Shown here piece by piece: positions 6,348 through 7,511 of a DNA stretch of 7,511 bases. A program made the position numbers and the translations under genes. This DNA comes from Planctomycetaceae bacterium. Lineage in GTDB: Bacteria > Planctomycetota > Planctomycetia > Pirellulales > JAEUIK01. The stretch covers positions 1 to 7,511 of the forward strand of contig WGDQ01000463.1 in the NCBI GenBank assembly GCA_015493185.1, read 5' to 3'. Numbering within the stretch: position 1 is the stretch's first letter; every line of letters begins with the position of its first letter. Under the pieces are notes generated by a model, which did no database searches, was not told the DNA's origin, and saw nothing but the letters and a program-made list of their open reading frames with translations.

Positions 6348-6353
6348 AGGGAG
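6348..6353 (+). promoter_or_regulatory. Shine-Dalgarno AGGGAG deciding the TTG 6363 start
   Basis: AGGGAG lies 9 nt upstream of TTG 6363, the clearest ribosome binding site in the window. It favours TTG 6363 over the in-frame ATG 6321, which has no such site upstream and would add 14 residues before the conserved first strand. Confidence 0.55.
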
Positions 6354-6362
6354 AAGTGCCTG

Positions 6363-7511
6363 TTGATTATTTTGGGGATGTCCGGCGGGGTGAAGGCCGG
6401 CAATCAAGACGGTGCGGCGGCGTTGCTGGTCGATGGCCATTTGGTTGCCGCGGCCGAAGAAGAACGCTTTGTGGGCATCAAATTCGCCAACGGTCTGTTG
6501 CCGCTCGAGGCGATTCGCTTTTGCTTGCGCCATGCGGGGGTTTCCATCCACGAAGTCGATCGCGTCGTGTTCGCCGGCGCGACGTACCGTGAGTTTCGTG
6601 AGCTGCTGAGCCGCTTTTTCCGCTTCCAGTTCGGCCACGCGCCCCGCATCGAGTTGGTAGATCATCATACGGCGCACGCGGCCAGCACCTACTTTGCGAG
6701 CGGCTGGCCGCAGGCGCTGGTTGTAACTATGGACAACTCGGGCGATGGGAAGTCGACCACCGTCTGGACGGCAGCCGACGGCCAGATGCGCCGGCTGCTC
6801 GAAATCGAGCGCCCGGATTCGCTCGGACTGTTCTACTCGGCCGTCACGCAGTTTCTCGGCTTTCGTAAAGATGCCGATGAATACAAAGTGATGGGCATGG
6901 CGGCCTACGGGCAGCCTCGTTTCGATTTCTCTGCGATTCTCGAAGTCACCCGCGATGGCTATCGGTTCCACCACGACTTCATCGTGGGGGTGCGGCCCGG
7001 GGAGCCGTCGCCATCGAAACAGGAGCCGTTGTTCGACGAGTTTCCGCTGCCGGTTCCGCCCCGCTTGCCGCGCACTGCGTTTGAGCAGGTTCACTTCGAT
7101 GTGGCCGCTTCGGCACAGGCGCAGCTCGAGCGGGCCGTTGTGCGGTTGGTAGACTACCACTTGAATGCAACGGGCCTCGACCGGGTTTGCTTTGCCGGCG
7201 GCGTGGCGCTGAACTGCCTGATGAATCAGAAGGTGCGGCAGCACGTGGGCGCCGGCCGGTTGTATGTACCGCCGGTTTGTTCCGATGCCGGGTTGGCGCT
7301 GGGATCGGCCTATTGGGCCGCTTACCAATTGGGCGAGCGACCTCAGCCCATCGAACACGCCTACTGGGGGCCGGAATTCACCGATGACGCGATCCGCCGC
7401 GCACTGGACCTCACGGGACTCGATTACCAGCAAACCCAGCGCCCTGCTGACGAGGCGGTGCGCCGTATTGCCGAGGGCAAGGTGGTGGGGTGGTTCCAGG
7501 GACGCATGGAA
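6363..7511 (+). CDS. NodU/CmcH/TobZ-family carbamoyltransferase, 3' end cut by window edge
   Basis: Read from TTG 6363, 383 codons stay open to the right edge. Family proteins are about 550-600 residues, so the whole N-terminal Kae1-like (ASKHA-fold) domain is present and the window stops as the C-terminal domain begins (GWFQGRME, 376-383). Visible motifs are ILGMSGG (3-9), QDGAAALLVDG (15-25), AAEEERF (30-36), VDHHTAHAAS (99-108), TMDNSGDG (122-129), EYKVMGMAAYG (173-183), GGVALNC (279-285) and CSDAGLALGSA (306-316). H101, H105, D124 and D308 match the TobZ iron ligands; H101-H105-D124 spacing equals TobZ H114-H118-D137. These enzymes use carbamoyl phosphate and ATP to form carbamoyladenylate, then carbamoylate a hydroxyl, often on a sugar. 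The start is supported by AGGGAG; ATG 6321 in frame is the alternative. The gene probably acts on a glycan made with the two upstream genes. One oddity is Q15 where the family usually has histidine before the aspartate. Confidence 0.95.
   Translation, partial: MIILGMSGGVKAGNQDGAAALLVDGHLVAAAEEERFVGIKFANGLLPLEAIRFCLRHAGVSIHEVDRVVFAGATYREFRELLSRFFRFQFGHAPRIELVDHHTAHAASTYFASGWPQALVVTMDNSGDGKSTTVWTAADGQMRRLLEIERPDSLGLFYSAVTQFLGFRKDADEYKVMGMAAYGQPRFDFSAILEVTRDGYRFHHDFIVGVRPGEPSPSKQEPLFDEFPLPVPPRLPRTAFEQVHFDVAASAQAQLERAVVRLVDYHLNATGLDRVCFAGGVALNCLMNQKVRQHVGAGRLYVPPVCSDAGLALGSAYWAAYQLGERPQPIEHAYWGPEFTDDAIRRALDLTGLDYQQTQRPADEAVRRIAEGKVVGWFQGRME

Noticed and set aside
5727..7433. 568-codon open frame on the minus strand, antisense to the cupin and carbamoyltransferase genes
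   Set aside because: It lies opposite two strongly supported genes and its translation shows no recognisable domain. Long antisense frames are expected in GC-rich coding DNA.

Overview
The window looks like chromosomal DNA from a planctomycete, most likely the Pirellulales/Pirellulaceae side. The inference rests on the pair of minus-strand genes on the left. One is a PSCyt1-DUF1549-DUF1553 cytochrome-like protein and the other a DUF1501 protein with a twin-arginine leader, a combination hugely expanded in planctomycetes. The DNA is GC-rich by eye, Shine-Dalgarno sites are weak or absent for several genes, and TTG starts appear to be used, all of which fit that phylum. Species cannot be named from the sequence alone.

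Left half, minus strand (1-4022). Reading right to left, an 859-residue exported protein with two CxxCH haem-type motifs (1443-4022) is followed after 148 bp by a DUF1501 protein (start 1294) that runs off the left edge with 431 codons visible. The two are probably co-transcribed and act outside the cytoplasm. Their biochemical role is not established; polymer degradation is the usual suggestion.

Centre (4023-4996). About 970 bp of divergent intergenic DNA separates the two gene groups. I see no convincing gene in it. It does hold ordered structure: a 7+1+7 bp palindrome just upstream of the cytochrome-like gene, a near-perfect 15-bp direct repeat with 17-bp period, several short palindromes and a 10-bp inverted repeat. 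It ends with a sigma70-like promoter (TTGACT-18-TACGAT) reading rightwards, with a perfect 7-bp hairpin at the predicted transcription start.

Right half, plus strand (4997-7511). Three closely spaced co-directional genes follow: a family-2 glycosyltransferase, a small cupin of the sugar-nucleotide epimerase/isomerase type, and a NodU/CmcH/TobZ-type carbamoyltransferase cut by the right edge after 383 codons. Together they suggest the start of a locus that builds and O-carbamoylates a surface glycan or glycosylated metabolite. Genes beyond the right edge would be needed to define the product.

No tRNA, rRNA, CRISPR array, insertion sequence or attachment site was recognised. The two edge-truncated genes (DUF1501 and carbamoyltransferase) were read directly from the DNA and are among the best supported calls here.
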